Below are positions 16,061 to 23,841 of a DNA stretch of 30,109 nucleotides, piece after piece. This stretch comes from JALSRY01 sp964428275 (GTDB taxonomy: Bacteria; Planctomycetota; Phycisphaerae; UBA1845; Fen-1342). The number at the start of each line of letters is the position of its first letter. The first letter of the stretch is position 1. The stretch covers positions 1-30,109 of the forward strand of contig CAYRXN010000056.1 in NCBI GenBank assembly GCA_964428275.1. Direction: 5' to 3'. The notes beneath the pieces were generated by a model. The model searched no databases, had not been told where the DNA came from, and saw only the letters and a program-made list of their open reading frames with translations. The translations under genes were made by a program, and so were the position numbers.

Positions 16061-17301
16061 TACACCGCGACCAGGTCCGCCTCGACGCCCATGCGTTCCA
16101 GGTCGCGTCCGATCTCCGCGCGGTAGATCGGGTTCATGGCGATCACGCACGCGGGACGGTAGTCCTTCAGAAACGCCGGCGCCACGATGGTTTGTCCCGT
16201 CACGGGCATGTACTTGCCGTGCTTGTAGGGGTTGATGTCCACGACGAACTCGATCTCGTCGCGCAGCCCCAGCGTGGTCAGGAACGCGACGGCCTTCGAA
16301 CCCGAACCCCACAACACCACGCGACGCCCCTTCGCGGCGTTGTCCCGCACGCAGTCGCGCCAGCGGCGAAGCTGCGCGGCACAGGTCTGCGGAAAGTCCG
16401 CGATCAGCCTGCGGGTCCGGTCCAGGTCGTCCTCCAGCGGCAGCGCCGGCCCGGTCGGGCCCTCCGCCGGCCGCGCCACGAGCAGGATGTACTGGTCGTC
16501 GTAATCGAGCGCGAGCTCGAGCAGGTCGAAGCCGCTGGCCCGAAAGAGCCGCGCCAGCGAACCGGGTGTGAAATACGAACAGTGCTCGTAGTAAATGTCC
16601 CAGAACGCGCCTTCCCGCAGGATTCGCAGCGTTTCGGGCAGCTCGAAGAATACGATCGTGTCGGTACGGTCGCCGAGGGTCCGCCGCACGTCGCGGAGGA
16701 ACGCTCCGGTCGGCGCGATGTGTTCGAGCGTGTGCCGGCAGCAGACGAAGTCCGCGGTCAGGTGGGCGTACTTCTGGCCGTAGAAATCGCGGATGAACTC
16801 GATCCGCTCGGCCGCGGGGCTTCGGGTGCGCTCGGGGCGGTAACTCGGGTCGATGCCGATGCCGCGATTGGGGCCGAGCTCGCAGAGCGTGATCAGGAAC
16901 TCGCCCTTGCCGCATCCGATCTCGAGCACGCGCTTCTCGTGCAGGTCGTACCGATCGACGAGCCGCTGCGCGAGGTTGCGGGCGAACCGGTTGAACGTCG
17001 GCGAAAAGCCCTGGGTTTCTTCATACAGGGCCGAGTAGTTGTGCACGTCGGGATCGAACAGCGTGTTGGTGACAAAGCCGCACGCGGGACAGAAGCCCAG
17101 GTGCAGGTCGCGCGTCGGGAACGCCAGGGCGGCCTCACGGTCGGCGACGAGCAGGCAGCTGTGCACGGGGATCTTCTCGACGCGGTAGAACGTCTCCAGC
17201 CCCGTCTGCCCGCAGTTCGGGCACGCGGCCGCCGCGTCGCGCGCGTGGTCGATCGAAACGCCGGCGACCGGCGTCGCGTGGTCCAGTCCGGCTGATGCCA
17301 T
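16060..17301 (-). CDS. SAM-dependent sugar C-methyltransferase
   Basis: A 413-residue C-methyltransferase with all four expected zinc cysteines (about C27, C30, C71, C74 in CPNC and CPAC), the SAM-binding LEIGCGKGEF (about 126-135), the active-site EH in DIYYEHCSYF and the C-terminal Rossmann motif VVLWGSGSKAVAFL. Family members such as TylC3, NovU and TcaB9 methylate C3 or C5 of dTDP-4-keto deoxysugars; the substrate here is unknown. The ATG at 17301 is chosen because a CGGAG Shine-Dalgarno lies 7 nt upstream and it clears the stop of the secreted-protein gene (17334). The frame extends 13 codons further and would overlap that stop. It is followed by its paralogue in a TAATG overlap, consistent with a tandem duplication. 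Confidence 0.92.
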   Translation of the reverse strand: MASAGLDHATPVAGVSIDHARDAAAACPNCGQTGLETFYRVEKIPVHSCLLVADREAALAFPTRDLHLGFCPACGFVTNTLFDPDVHNYSALYEETQGFSPTFNRFARNLAQRLVDRYDLHEKRVLEIGCGKGEFLITLCELGPNRGIGIDPSYRPERTRSPAAERIEFIRDFYGQKYAHLTADFVCCRHTLEHIAPTGAFLRDVRRTLGDRTDTIVFFELPETLRILREGAFWDIYYEHCSYFTPGSLARLFRASGFDLLELALDYDDQYILLVARPAEGPTGPALPLEDDLDRTRRLIADFPQTCAAQLRRWRDCVRDNAAKGRRVVLWGSGSKAVAFLTTLGLRDEIEFVVDINPYKHGKYMPVTGQTIVAPAFLKDYRPACVIAMNPIYRAEIGRDLERMGVEADLVAV

Positions 17302-17333
17302 CGGGAAACTCCGGGACAAAAAGAAATCGCGGG

Positions 17334-20300
17334 CTAGCACGGCTGCCCGAAGCGGGTGAGCAGCCCGGCCAGGTCCGCCAGGTCGACGTCGCCGTCGCCG
17401 TCCAGGTCGCCGTCTTCGTACGTGGCGCCGGACGCCGTGCCGTAATGGGCCAGCAGGATCGACACGTCGCCGAGGTTGACCTGGCCGTCGTGGTCCAGGT
17501 CGCCGGGGCAGTCGTTCTCGACGAAGACCGCCGTCACCGACTTGTCGGCGTCCATCACCAGCGTGGCCGGGTCGGCGGCGCCGCTCAGGTCGCCCTCCCA
17601 GTGGTCCAGCCGCCAGCCGGCGTCGGGGACGGCGTCGAGCGTGACCGCCGCACCCGCGGGGTAGCTCGTCTGGTTCGGGTCGAGCCCGACCGCGCCCTGG
17701 CCGCTGACGCTGACGGTGAGCGTGTATTGCGGCGTCAGCGTCTCGAACGTGGCGTCGTCCGTGCTCGACGCGTTCGACGCCGCGTCGGTGGCCGTGATCT
17801 GATAGTGGTACACGGTCGCCGGCGTGAGGCCGGTCAGCGTGATGCTGTGGTGCGTCGCGAAGTTCGGATCATCGAGCGTGCCGGACTCGTACCCGTCGGT
17901 CGGGCCCCACGCGACCGCAGCGCGGGCGGGCTCGTCGGTATCCCACGAGATCACGGCGAAATCGAGGTCGGGCGTCACCTGCACGTTGCTGATCGCCGGC
18001 GGCGTCGTGTCCGCCGGAACGAATACCGCGGTGACCGCGAGGTTTTCGAGCATCGTCACCGTCAGCGGGTTGTCCGTGCTGACGACGTCGCCGGTCCACG
18101 AGTCGAACGTCCACCCGACCGCCGGCGCGGCTTGCAGGTCCACGTTCTGGCCCTGGGCATACTGCGCTTGCTCCGGATTGATCGTGACGGTCCCCTCGCC
18201 GCTCTGGCCCACCATAAGGGCATAGCCGTCTTCGGGCACGACCGGGCTGGCGGTGTTGAAGAAGTAGTCCACGATCGCCGTGTGGGCCGGCGGGGCCTCG
18301 CCGGCGTCGGCCGAGTTCGCGGCGTACACGCCCACGCCGCTCACCGCCAGCGGGTCCACGAACGTGCCGGCGGTGTGCCAGGTCGTGCCGTCGAACGAGG
18401 AGCTCAGCGTCCAGGTGTCGCCCGAGCGCCGCACGCGCATGAACGACTGCGGCCCGCCGGTGACGGCCTGGTTCAGGTACGTGGTCGGCGCCGCGTCCGC
18501 CAGGCGCGCCGCGAAGAGCCACGTGTTGCCGCCGTCGCTGTAGAACTCGAGCCGCAGGAAGTTGTCGGGGTCCTGCTCGATCACGAGGCCCTGCTGCTGG
18601 TAGCGCTGGTTGACCGCCGACTCGAACTTGACTTCGATTTCGAAGTTCTCATCGGCGCAGGACTGCATCACGCGGGCCGCGTGGTTGCCGCCGGTCCAGA
18701 TGCTGTGATCCACGCCGACCGGCACGGTCAGTTCCAGCCGCGTGCCCGTCATGGCGTAGCTCGCATCGCCGACCGGGTCCACGAACGTCCAGGTGTTCGG
18801 GTCGAGCGTATCGCTGAAGAAATCGTCGGAGACGATCCCCGAGAGGTCCGACCCGCTGGTGGTGAACGCGTCGTCCGCCGTGCTCGCGGGGTTGCCGGCG
18901 GCGTCGGTCGAGCTGATCTGGAAGTGGTATTCGGTCCATTCGCTCAGGCCGCCGAGCGTGATGCTGTGCACGGTGACCAGGTTCGGGTCCGAGACGGTGC
19001 CCAGCTCGTAGGCGGTGGAGGTGCCGAAGGCCACGCTGCTGCTGGCCGGTTCGTCGGTGAGCCAGGTCACCACGGCCGAGTCGGACCCGGCCTGCACGTC
19101 CACGCTGCTGATCGTCGGCGGCGTCGTGTCCGCGGTCGATGCGAACGTCGCGGTGACGAGCAGGTCGCTGCCGACGGTGACGGTCAGCGGGTTGTCCGTG
19201 CCGACCACGTCGCCGCTCCAGCCGGTGAAGATCGCTTCCGGACCGGGGTTGGCCGTGAGCGTGACGACCTCGCCGGCGTTGTAGCCGGCCTGGTTGGGAT
19301 CGCGCTGGACCGTGCCGTCGCCGCTCGTCAGGGCGGTCACGGAGGCCAGGCCCCCGTCTTCCGGGTTGATGACCGACGCCGTGTTGAAGAAGTAGTCGAT
19401 CACGGCGGTCTGGGCCGGCGCCGGATCCTGCGGGGAATCCGAGTCGTTTCCGGCGTACACCCCCACCGCCGTGACGGCCAGCGGGACGTTGAAGCTGCTC
19501 AGGCTTACCCACGACAGCACGGCGCCGTTGGTCGAGTACGAGATCGTCCAGTCGTCGGACGTGCGGTGGACGCGCAGGTACAAGGGCGGGCCGGCCGGCA
19601 CGCTCTGGTACTTCTGCGTGGTGGGGACGCCGTCGGCGATGCTGGCGATGTAGAGCTTGACGCCCGTGCCGTCGGAGTGGAACTCGACCCGCAGGTAGTT
19701 GTTGGGATCCTGCTCGACGATCATCCCTTCCAGCTGGTAGCGCTCGGTGAGCGGCGTCTCGAACTTGGCTTCGATCTCGAAGTCCACGTCGGCGGTCGGT
19801 TGCATGAGCCGGGCCGCGAAGTTGCCGCCCGTCCACGGTACGTGGGCCGGGCCCGCCGGGACGGAGATCACGGCCTGGGTTCCGCTCATGGCGACGCGCG
19901 CGTCGCCGACGGGATCGAGAAACGTCCACACGTCCGTCCGCAGGGTCGTCCCGTGGAAATCGTCGGAGACGATCCCCGATGCGTCCGGCGCGCGGGTGTG
20001 AAACCCGTCCTCGTGCCGGGCGGCGTTGAGGTCGGCGTCCGTCGCGTCGATGCGGAAGTAATACTGCGTGTCCGGCACGAGGTCGATCAGCGTGACCATG
20101 TGCGTCGTCGCCAGGTTGGGATCGCTGATCGAGCCGGCGTCGTAGGCGGTCGATGGTCCCCAGGCGATTTGCGTGTCCGCCGGGGTGGTCGTCTCCCACG
20201 CGATGGTCGCCCAGGTCTGCCCCGTTTCGATCTGCACGTTGGTGATCGCCAGCGGCGAAGGGTCGGGCAGGGGGGTCACGGTGACGGTCCCGAACGTGGC

Positions 20301-21317
20301 GTCGACGTGGTGGGCCACCAGCAGCATCGAGCCGTCGGGCAGGTCGCTGGGCCCGTCCATCCCGCTCAAGTCCCAGCCCGGCGGCTCGGACTCGCCGGCC
20401 GCCCAGACCTTGGCGCTGTAGAGCGTGCCTTCGCCCGGCCGGGTCTCGGCGCGGATCTTGAACATGTACTGCACGTCGAAATCGAGTTTGCGACCGCTCT
20501 GGTCGAGCATGTTGAGGCCGTCGTCGCCGAAGAGCTTGAGCCGTCCGCCGTTGTCGCCCCAGTCGTACCAGATCGTGCCGCCCTCGGGCAGGTAGCCGAT
20601 GTTGGGCTGCCAGTTGCCCCAGATGCTGTGCCCCTTCCAGCGCAGCAGGACGCCGAGCCCCGGTGCGACGCTGGGCCAGTTGAACCCGTTGGGGTCGATG
20701 CCGTGGATCGTGATGGGGACGGTGGCTTCGTAGTTGTCCCAGGTGATGTCGCCGATTCCGATAATGCGGTCGTAGCCCGGCTCGACCGTCCGAACGCCGT
20801 CGGCCGCGAGCGTCCACTTGCCGTCGATGACCTGGGCGACGTCTTCGATGCGCGCGGCCGCGGCCCAGTCCACGGTCGCCGTCTCGGGCCAGACCGGACC
20901 GTCGTCGAACGTGATCGTCACGGTGGTTTCGGTGCGGTTGCCGAGCGAATCGACCAGGGCGATCACGACGGTGTTATCGCCGGCGACGAGGTCGGCCCGG
21001 TCGATCTCGACGTTGAAGTCGCCTGCGCGTTGCAGTCGGCGGGTATCCGGGCCGATGCCGAGGGTCTGTTCGTCGCCGCCGTTGAGCGTGCAGGTCAGCG
21101 ACGTAATGCCGTCCGGATCGCTCGCGTTGCCGAGGACGTTGACCCAGCGCTGCACGTTGCCGAGATGGCCGAAGTGCTGCACGGGGCCGTACCACACGTC
21201 GATGACACCGTCGTCCGGTCCGGCCAGCGCCGGCAACGCCGCTCCGACCGCCACCAGCGTCATCCAGACCGCCCGCGCTCGTTTCGTTCCCGAGAATGTG
21301 TTCGGTTCACCTGGCAT
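17334..21317 (-). CDS. Large secreted modular protein with FN3-like, concanavalin-like, InlB-B-like repeats and a C-terminal dockerin
   Basis: A 1327-residue exported protein of unknown function. The N-terminus has a basic stretch and hydrophobic core (WMTLVAVGAALPALA) ending in a likely signal-peptidase site near residue 32. Domain order by eye: Ig/cadherin-like (about 40-140), concanavalin-like (about 145-345), then module A (FN3-like about 355-442, concanavalin-like 446-645, InlB-B-like 658-726), module B with the same order (731-1100), a shorter module C (FN3-like plus InlB-B-like, 1103-1266), and a dockerin-type pair of Ca-binding loops (DLDHDGQVNLGD and DLDGDGDVDLAD, about 1269-1327). 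Such dockerin ends are common in planctomycete secreted proteins and do not imply a cellulosome. No catalytic motif is evident; glycan binding or surface adhesion is an inference. The ATG at 21317 has a weak GGAA upstream. Confidence 0.9.
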   Translation of the reverse strand: MPGEPNTFSGTKRARAVWMTLVAVGAALPALAGPDDGVIDVWYGPVQHFGHLGNVQRWVNVLGNASDPDGITSLTCTLNGGDEQTLGIGPDTRRLQRAGDFNVEIDRADLVAGDNTVVIALVDSLGNRTETTVTITFDDGPVWPETATVDWAAAARIEDVAQVIDGKWTLAADGVRTVEPGYDRIIGIGDITWDNYEATVPITIHGIDPNGFNWPSVAPGLGVLLRWKGHSIWGNWQPNIGYLPEGGTIWYDWGDNGGRLKLFGDDGLNMLDQSGRKLDFDVQYMFKIRAETRPGEGTLYSAKVWAAGESEPPGWDLSGMDGPSDLPDGSMLLVAHHVDATFGTVTVTPLPDPSPLAITNVQIETGQTWATIAWETTTPADTQIAWGPSTAYDAGSISDPNLATTHMVTLIDLVPDTQYYFRIDATDADLNAARHEDGFHTRAPDASGIVSDDFHGTTLRTDVWTFLDPVGDARVAMSGTQAVISVPAGPAHVPWTGGNFAARLMQPTADVDFEIEAKFETPLTERYQLEGMIVEQDPNNYLRVEFHSDGTGVKLYIASIADGVPTTQKYQSVPAGPPLYLRVHRTSDDWTISYSTNGAVLSWVSLSSFNVPLAVTAVGVYAGNDSDSPQDPAPAQTAVIDYFFNTASVINPEDGGLASVTALTSGDGTVQRDPNQAGYNAGEVVTLTANPGPEAIFTGWSGDVVGTDNPLTVTVGSDLLVTATFASTADTTPPTISSVDVQAGSDSAVVTWLTDEPASSSVAFGTSTAYELGTVSDPNLVTVHSITLGGLSEWTEYHFQISSTDAAGNPASTADDAFTTSGSDLSGIVSDDFFSDTLDPNTWTFVDPVGDASYAMTGTRLELTVPVGVDHSIWTGGNHAARVMQSCADENFEIEVKFESAVNQRYQQQGLVIEQDPDNFLRLEFYSDGGNTWLFAARLADAAPTTYLNQAVTGGPQSFMRVRRSGDTWTLSSSFDGTTWHTAGTFVDPLAVSGVGVYAANSADAGEAPPAHTAIVDYFFNTASPVVPEDGYALMVGQSGEGTVTINPEQAQYAQGQNVDLQAAPAVGWTFDSWTGDVVSTDNPLTVTMLENLAVTAVFVPADTTPPAISNVQVTPDLDFAVISWDTDEPARAAVAWGPTDGYESGTLDDPNFATHHSITLTGLTPATVYHYQITATDAASNASSTDDATFETLTPQYTLTVSVSGQGAVGLDPNQTSYPAGAAVTLDAVPDAGWRLDHWEGDLSGAADPATLVMDADKSVTAVFVENDCPGDLDHDGQVNLGDVSILLAHYGTASGATYEDGDLDGDGDVDLADLAGLLTRFGQPC
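17520..18011 (-). repeat. Module C: shortened copy lacking the concanavalin-like domain
   Basis: The third copy keeps the FN3-like part (VISWDTDEPARAAVAWGPT) and the InlB-B-like part (GQGAVGLDPNQTSYPAG, LDHWEGDLSG) but lacks the roughly 200-residue concanavalin-like domain. It leads directly into the dockerin pair. Confidence 0.75.
18018..19127 (-). repeat. Module B: second copy of the same three-domain module
   Basis: Coding repeat parallel to module A, with VVTWLTDEPASSSVAFGTST, SGIVSDDF, NTWTFVDPVGDA, AIVDYFFNTAS and FDSWTGDVVSTDNPLTV. It is almost exactly the same length as module A (1110 versus 1113 nt), which points to duplication of the whole three-domain unit. Confidence 0.8.
19140..20252 (-). 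repeat. Module A: FN3-like, concanavalin-like, InlB-B-like
   Basis: Coding repeat inside the secreted protein. It contains the FN3-like strand TIAWETTTPADTQIAWGPST, then SGIVSDDF, DVWTFLDPVGDA and AVIDYFFNTAS, and the InlB-B-like SGDGTV...FTGWSGDVVGTDNPLTV. Module B repeats these in the same order with matching motifs. Confidence 0.8.
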
Positions 21318-21416
21318 GGTTTCCGGTCGTTTGCCCCCGGAGCACAATGGATGCCGTTGCGTGAAAACGTCTCAGAATTGCACAATAAGGATCATCGTCT
21401 GGAAGACTCGCATTGA

Positions 21417-22229
21417 CTATTCTATCGGCTGCCGGACGGCCAGGGGTTCGATTCCTTCGAAGAAACACTCCAGGAACGTCCCGCCCGCCACGTCCGCCAG
21501 AATCGGCCAGTCGCCGTCTCCGCCGTGCCGCGTCATCTGCGACGCGTGGCACGCCAGTGCGCGCCGCTTCGTGTCGAGCACCTCGCGGATGTCGATTCCG
21601 TCCGAGAAATCCCGCGACAGCGCCCGCCACCAGAGCCGGGCATCTTTTGCGTTTCGCAAGGCCCCGCGCAGGCCGCGGCCCCGCGACGACGACCACGGCC
21701 ACCTGCGCCAGAACCAGACCGGGTATTCGTACAGCGTCACTCCGCGGCCCGCCCGGCCGACCGCGCTGCGGGCGGCGGCGTGGACCACGACGTGGTCGTC
21801 GGTCGTATCGTGACGGTACGGAGCGAAGACCTGCCGGGCCGCGCTCTGTCCGATCAGCTCGGCGAGGCGATCCGCCAGCGCCGCCTGCTCCGACCGCAGG
21901 TGTCCATCGGGCAGTCCCAGGAAGACCAGCCGATCGGCGACAACGCCCAGCGTCGCGCCCGCCGCCCGTGCTTCGCCGCGTCGCATCTCCCGCAGCGCCG
22001 GCTCATCGATCCGCCCCGCGTGCGAGGCCGTCCCGTCGCTGACGAACACGATCGTCACGTCCGCGCCGGCCCGGCGCTTCAGGGCGATCGTTCCGCCGCA
22101 TCCGAGCGTCTCGTCGTCGGGGTGCGGCGCGACGATCAGCGCCGGCTGGCGAAACAACTCGTCGCTCCACGCGCCCAGGCGGCGAATCAGCCGGCGTCGA
22201 TACACCCGTCGCAACCAACCGCGAAGCAC
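21417..22229 (-). CDS. PIG-L/LmbE family deacetylase
   Basis: A 270-residue Zn-dependent amidohydrolase of the PIG-L/LmbE group, which removes N-acetyl groups from amino-sugar derivatives (GlcNAc-PI, MshB, BshB, or nucleotide-sugar and glycan substrates). The metal and catalytic motif APHPDDE is at about residues 34-40. The second metal-binding motif, in PYRHDTTDDH, has the family's HxxDxxxDH shape with the final histidine at 146. The GTG start at 22229 has TAAGGTG just upstream. Its position between a GT4 gene and the secreted protein suggests it modifies an N-acetyl sugar of this locus, but the substrate cannot be read from sequence. The gene ends in an AT-rich spacer (21318-21416) that may hold a promoter for the secreted protein, though I see no good -35/-10 pair. 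Confidence 0.92.
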   Translation of the reverse strand: MLRGWLRRVYRRRLIRRLGAWSDELFRQPALIVAPHPDDETLGCGGTIALKRRAGADVTIVFVSDGTASHAGRIDEPALREMRRGEARAAGATLGVVADRLVFLGLPDGHLRSEQAALADRLAELIGQSAARQVFAPYRHDTTDDHVVVHAAARSAVGRAGRGVTLYEYPVWFWRRWPWSSSRGRGLRGALRNAKDARLWWRALSRDFSDGIDIREVLDTKRRALACHASQMTRHGGDGDWPILADVAGGTFLECFFEGIEPLAVRQPIE

Positions 22230-22269
22230 AACACCTTACCGAAAGGGCCGGCCCACAGCCGGCGGACAT

Positions 22270-22325
22270 GAAACAGCGCAACAACGGGGCGACGCAACAG
22301 CGGAGCACGGTGGCGACGCTGCATC
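22270..22325. repeat. Degenerate octamer array
   Basis: Seven consecutive 8-bp units, each beginning with G: GAAACAGC, GCAACAAC, GGGGCGAC, GCAACAGC, GGAGCACG, GTGGCGAC, GCTGCATC. It lies in the 216-nt spacer between the GT4 gene (stop at 22446) and the PIG-L gene (start at 22229). Only the period is shared with the array at 7444-7483; the unit sequence differs. Confidence 0.5.
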
Positions 22326-22340
22326 GGGCCCGTGCTGTGA

Positions 22341-22359
22341 CACCGCTGGTCAAGCGGTG
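22341..22359. repeat. Compact palindrome in spacer
   Basis: A perfect 7-bp inverted repeat with a 5-nt loop (CACCGCT, GGTCA, AGCGGTG), 87 nt after the GT4 stop codon and beside the octamer array. No U-run follows on the minus strand. It may act as a transcript-end hairpin or be a dispersed intergenic palindrome of the same kind as 8911-8929. Confidence 0.45.
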
Positions 22360-22445
22360 GTGGCCCAGACCCGCACGGAGGTCCGCGGCCCGGAAGCCCG
22401 CGCGCCCTTTCCAGCCGGGCGCGACCGTGGGGCCCGCGTATGGCT

Positions 22446-23672
22446 TCACGCCCCCCGGTATACCGCCACCAGGCGCTCGGTCACGTGGTCCCACGCGTAT
22501 CGCTGCCGGGCGATTGCGCGTCCCCGCGCGCCCATCGCGTCGGCGGTTACCCGGTCGTCCACGAGCTCGAGGATCGCGTCGGCCAGGGCCTGCTCGTCTT
22601 GCGGCGGCACGAGCAACCCCGTGGCGCCGTCCTCGACGATCTCGGTCATGCCGCCCACCCGCGTCGCCACGACGGGCCGTCCGGCCGCCATCGCTTCCAC
22701 CAGGCTCATGCCGAACGCTTCGGACAGGGAGGGGTTGACCAGCACGTCGGCCCGCCCGTACGCGCCGGGCAGCGTCTCGTGCGGCCGTGGCCCGGCCAGC
22801 TCGACTTGCCGGCAGTGCGTCGCGCGGCGCTGCAAGTCGGCGATGTAGTCGCCGTCGTAACACGGCGCGAGCGCCTCGGCGACATCGGGTTCGCACAATC
22901 GGGCGATGAACTCGCGCGGGGCCGGCGCCAGCGGTCCGACGATTTCGAGCAGGCAGTTGGGCCGGCACGCGGCCACCCGCTCGAACGCCGCCAGCAGCGT
23001 GTGTACGCCCTTCTCGGGCGAGACGCGCCCGACGAACAGCACGCGCCGCCGCCCGTTGCGCTCGACGCCCTCGCCGGCCGCCTCAAACCGTGCGGAATCC
23101 ACGCCGTTGGGCACCGTGTGGCACTTCTCGGCGTGCTCGGGGAACCGCCGGCGGATGCGCCCGACCACGTAATCGCTGCAACCGACGATCGCGTCGGTCT
23201 GGGTCAGACGCGGCGCGATCAGGTCCGGGTCGAGCTGCGAGAGCCATTCGCAATGCATGTGCAGCACGATGCGGGCCCGCGGGTTGTACCGGCGCAGCAC
23301 CGGCACGAAGTTCGAGAAGTTCTGCACGTGGATGACGTCGCAGCCGAGCCGCCGCACCGCCCGGGCGATCTTCCACGCGTAGGCCGCGTGATAGAGCCCG
23401 TGGGCGAAGTGCGGCCGGCGGCCGTCGCGTCCTTCGGGGACCGCCCGCAGCAGCTTCAGCAGGGGCCGGTCGTGCGCCACCCGCACGCCGTGAAACGCGA
23501 TGCCGGCGGCGGTGCGGTCGGCGGGACCGTGCGGCGCGCGCCGCCCGAATACGTGAACCTCGTGCTCCCGCGCCAGTCGCCGGCCGACCTCCCACGTCCA
23601 GACCGCGAGCGAACCCTCGCGGCGGTCGGGGTCGGCGTCGTCCCACGGCTGGTGTACGAACGCGATACGCAT
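22446..23672 (-). CDS. Family 4 glycosyltransferase
   Basis: GT-B fold retaining glycosyltransferase of 408 residues. The N-terminal acceptor half has MRIAFVHQPWDDADP followed by a Gly/Ser segment. The C-terminal donor half starts with VLFVGRVSPEKGVHTLLAAF and carries the GT4 signature EAFGMSLVE (E-x7-E) followed by GRPVVATRVGGMTEIV and GATGLLVPP. It probably adds a sugar from an NDP donor to the lipid-linked glycan in the cytoplasm. The frame opens 39 codons earlier, but the ATG at 23672 has AAGG about 8 nt upstream and begins exactly at the first Rossmann strand. It follows the C-methyltransferase by 169 nt and may use the branched sugar made by that block (inference). Confidence 0.93.
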   Translation of the reverse strand: MRIAFVHQPWDDADPDRREGSLAVWTWEVGRRLAREHEVHVFGRRAPHGPADRTAAGIAFHGVRVAHDRPLLKLLRAVPEGRDGRRPHFAHGLYHAAYAWKIARAVRRLGCDVIHVQNFSNFVPVLRRYNPRARIVLHMHCEWLSQLDPDLIAPRLTQTDAIVGCSDYVVGRIRRRFPEHAEKCHTVPNGVDSARFEAAGEGVERNGRRRVLFVGRVSPEKGVHTLLAAFERVAACRPNCLLEIVGPLAPAPREFIARLCEPDVAEALAPCYDGDYIADLQRRATHCRQVELAGPRPHETLPGAYGRADVLVNPSLSEAFGMSLVEAMAAGRPVVATRVGGMTEIVEDGATGLLVPPQDEQALADAILELVDDRVTADAMGARGRAIARQRYAWDHVTERLVAVYRGA

Positions 23673-23841
23673 GGGAAACCTTGCGCTGAAAAGTTCGCCC
23701 GCATACCCGCGGCGCCCTCCTCGGACCCCTCTTGGGCAGGGAGGCGGGGACGCCTGCCGCCAACCGCCTCCCCTCGCGGGGAAGACCACGGGGCAACGAG
23801 CGCTGCGGCGATCCGCCGGCCCACCGGCCGCGCCAGGCGCG

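Noticed and set aside
16061..16915. N-terminal extension of the 14825-16060 methyltransferase frame
   Set aside because: The extension is arginine/proline-rich shadow of the upstream methyltransferase; the real start is the TAATG overlap at 16060.
17295..21416. Very long plus-strand open frame (over 1300 codons) antisense to the secreted protein
   Set aside because: Its translation is Arg/Val/His-rich without domains, and it mirrors the dockerin protein, whose signal peptide and repeats are clear. Long antisense frames are expected at this GC content.
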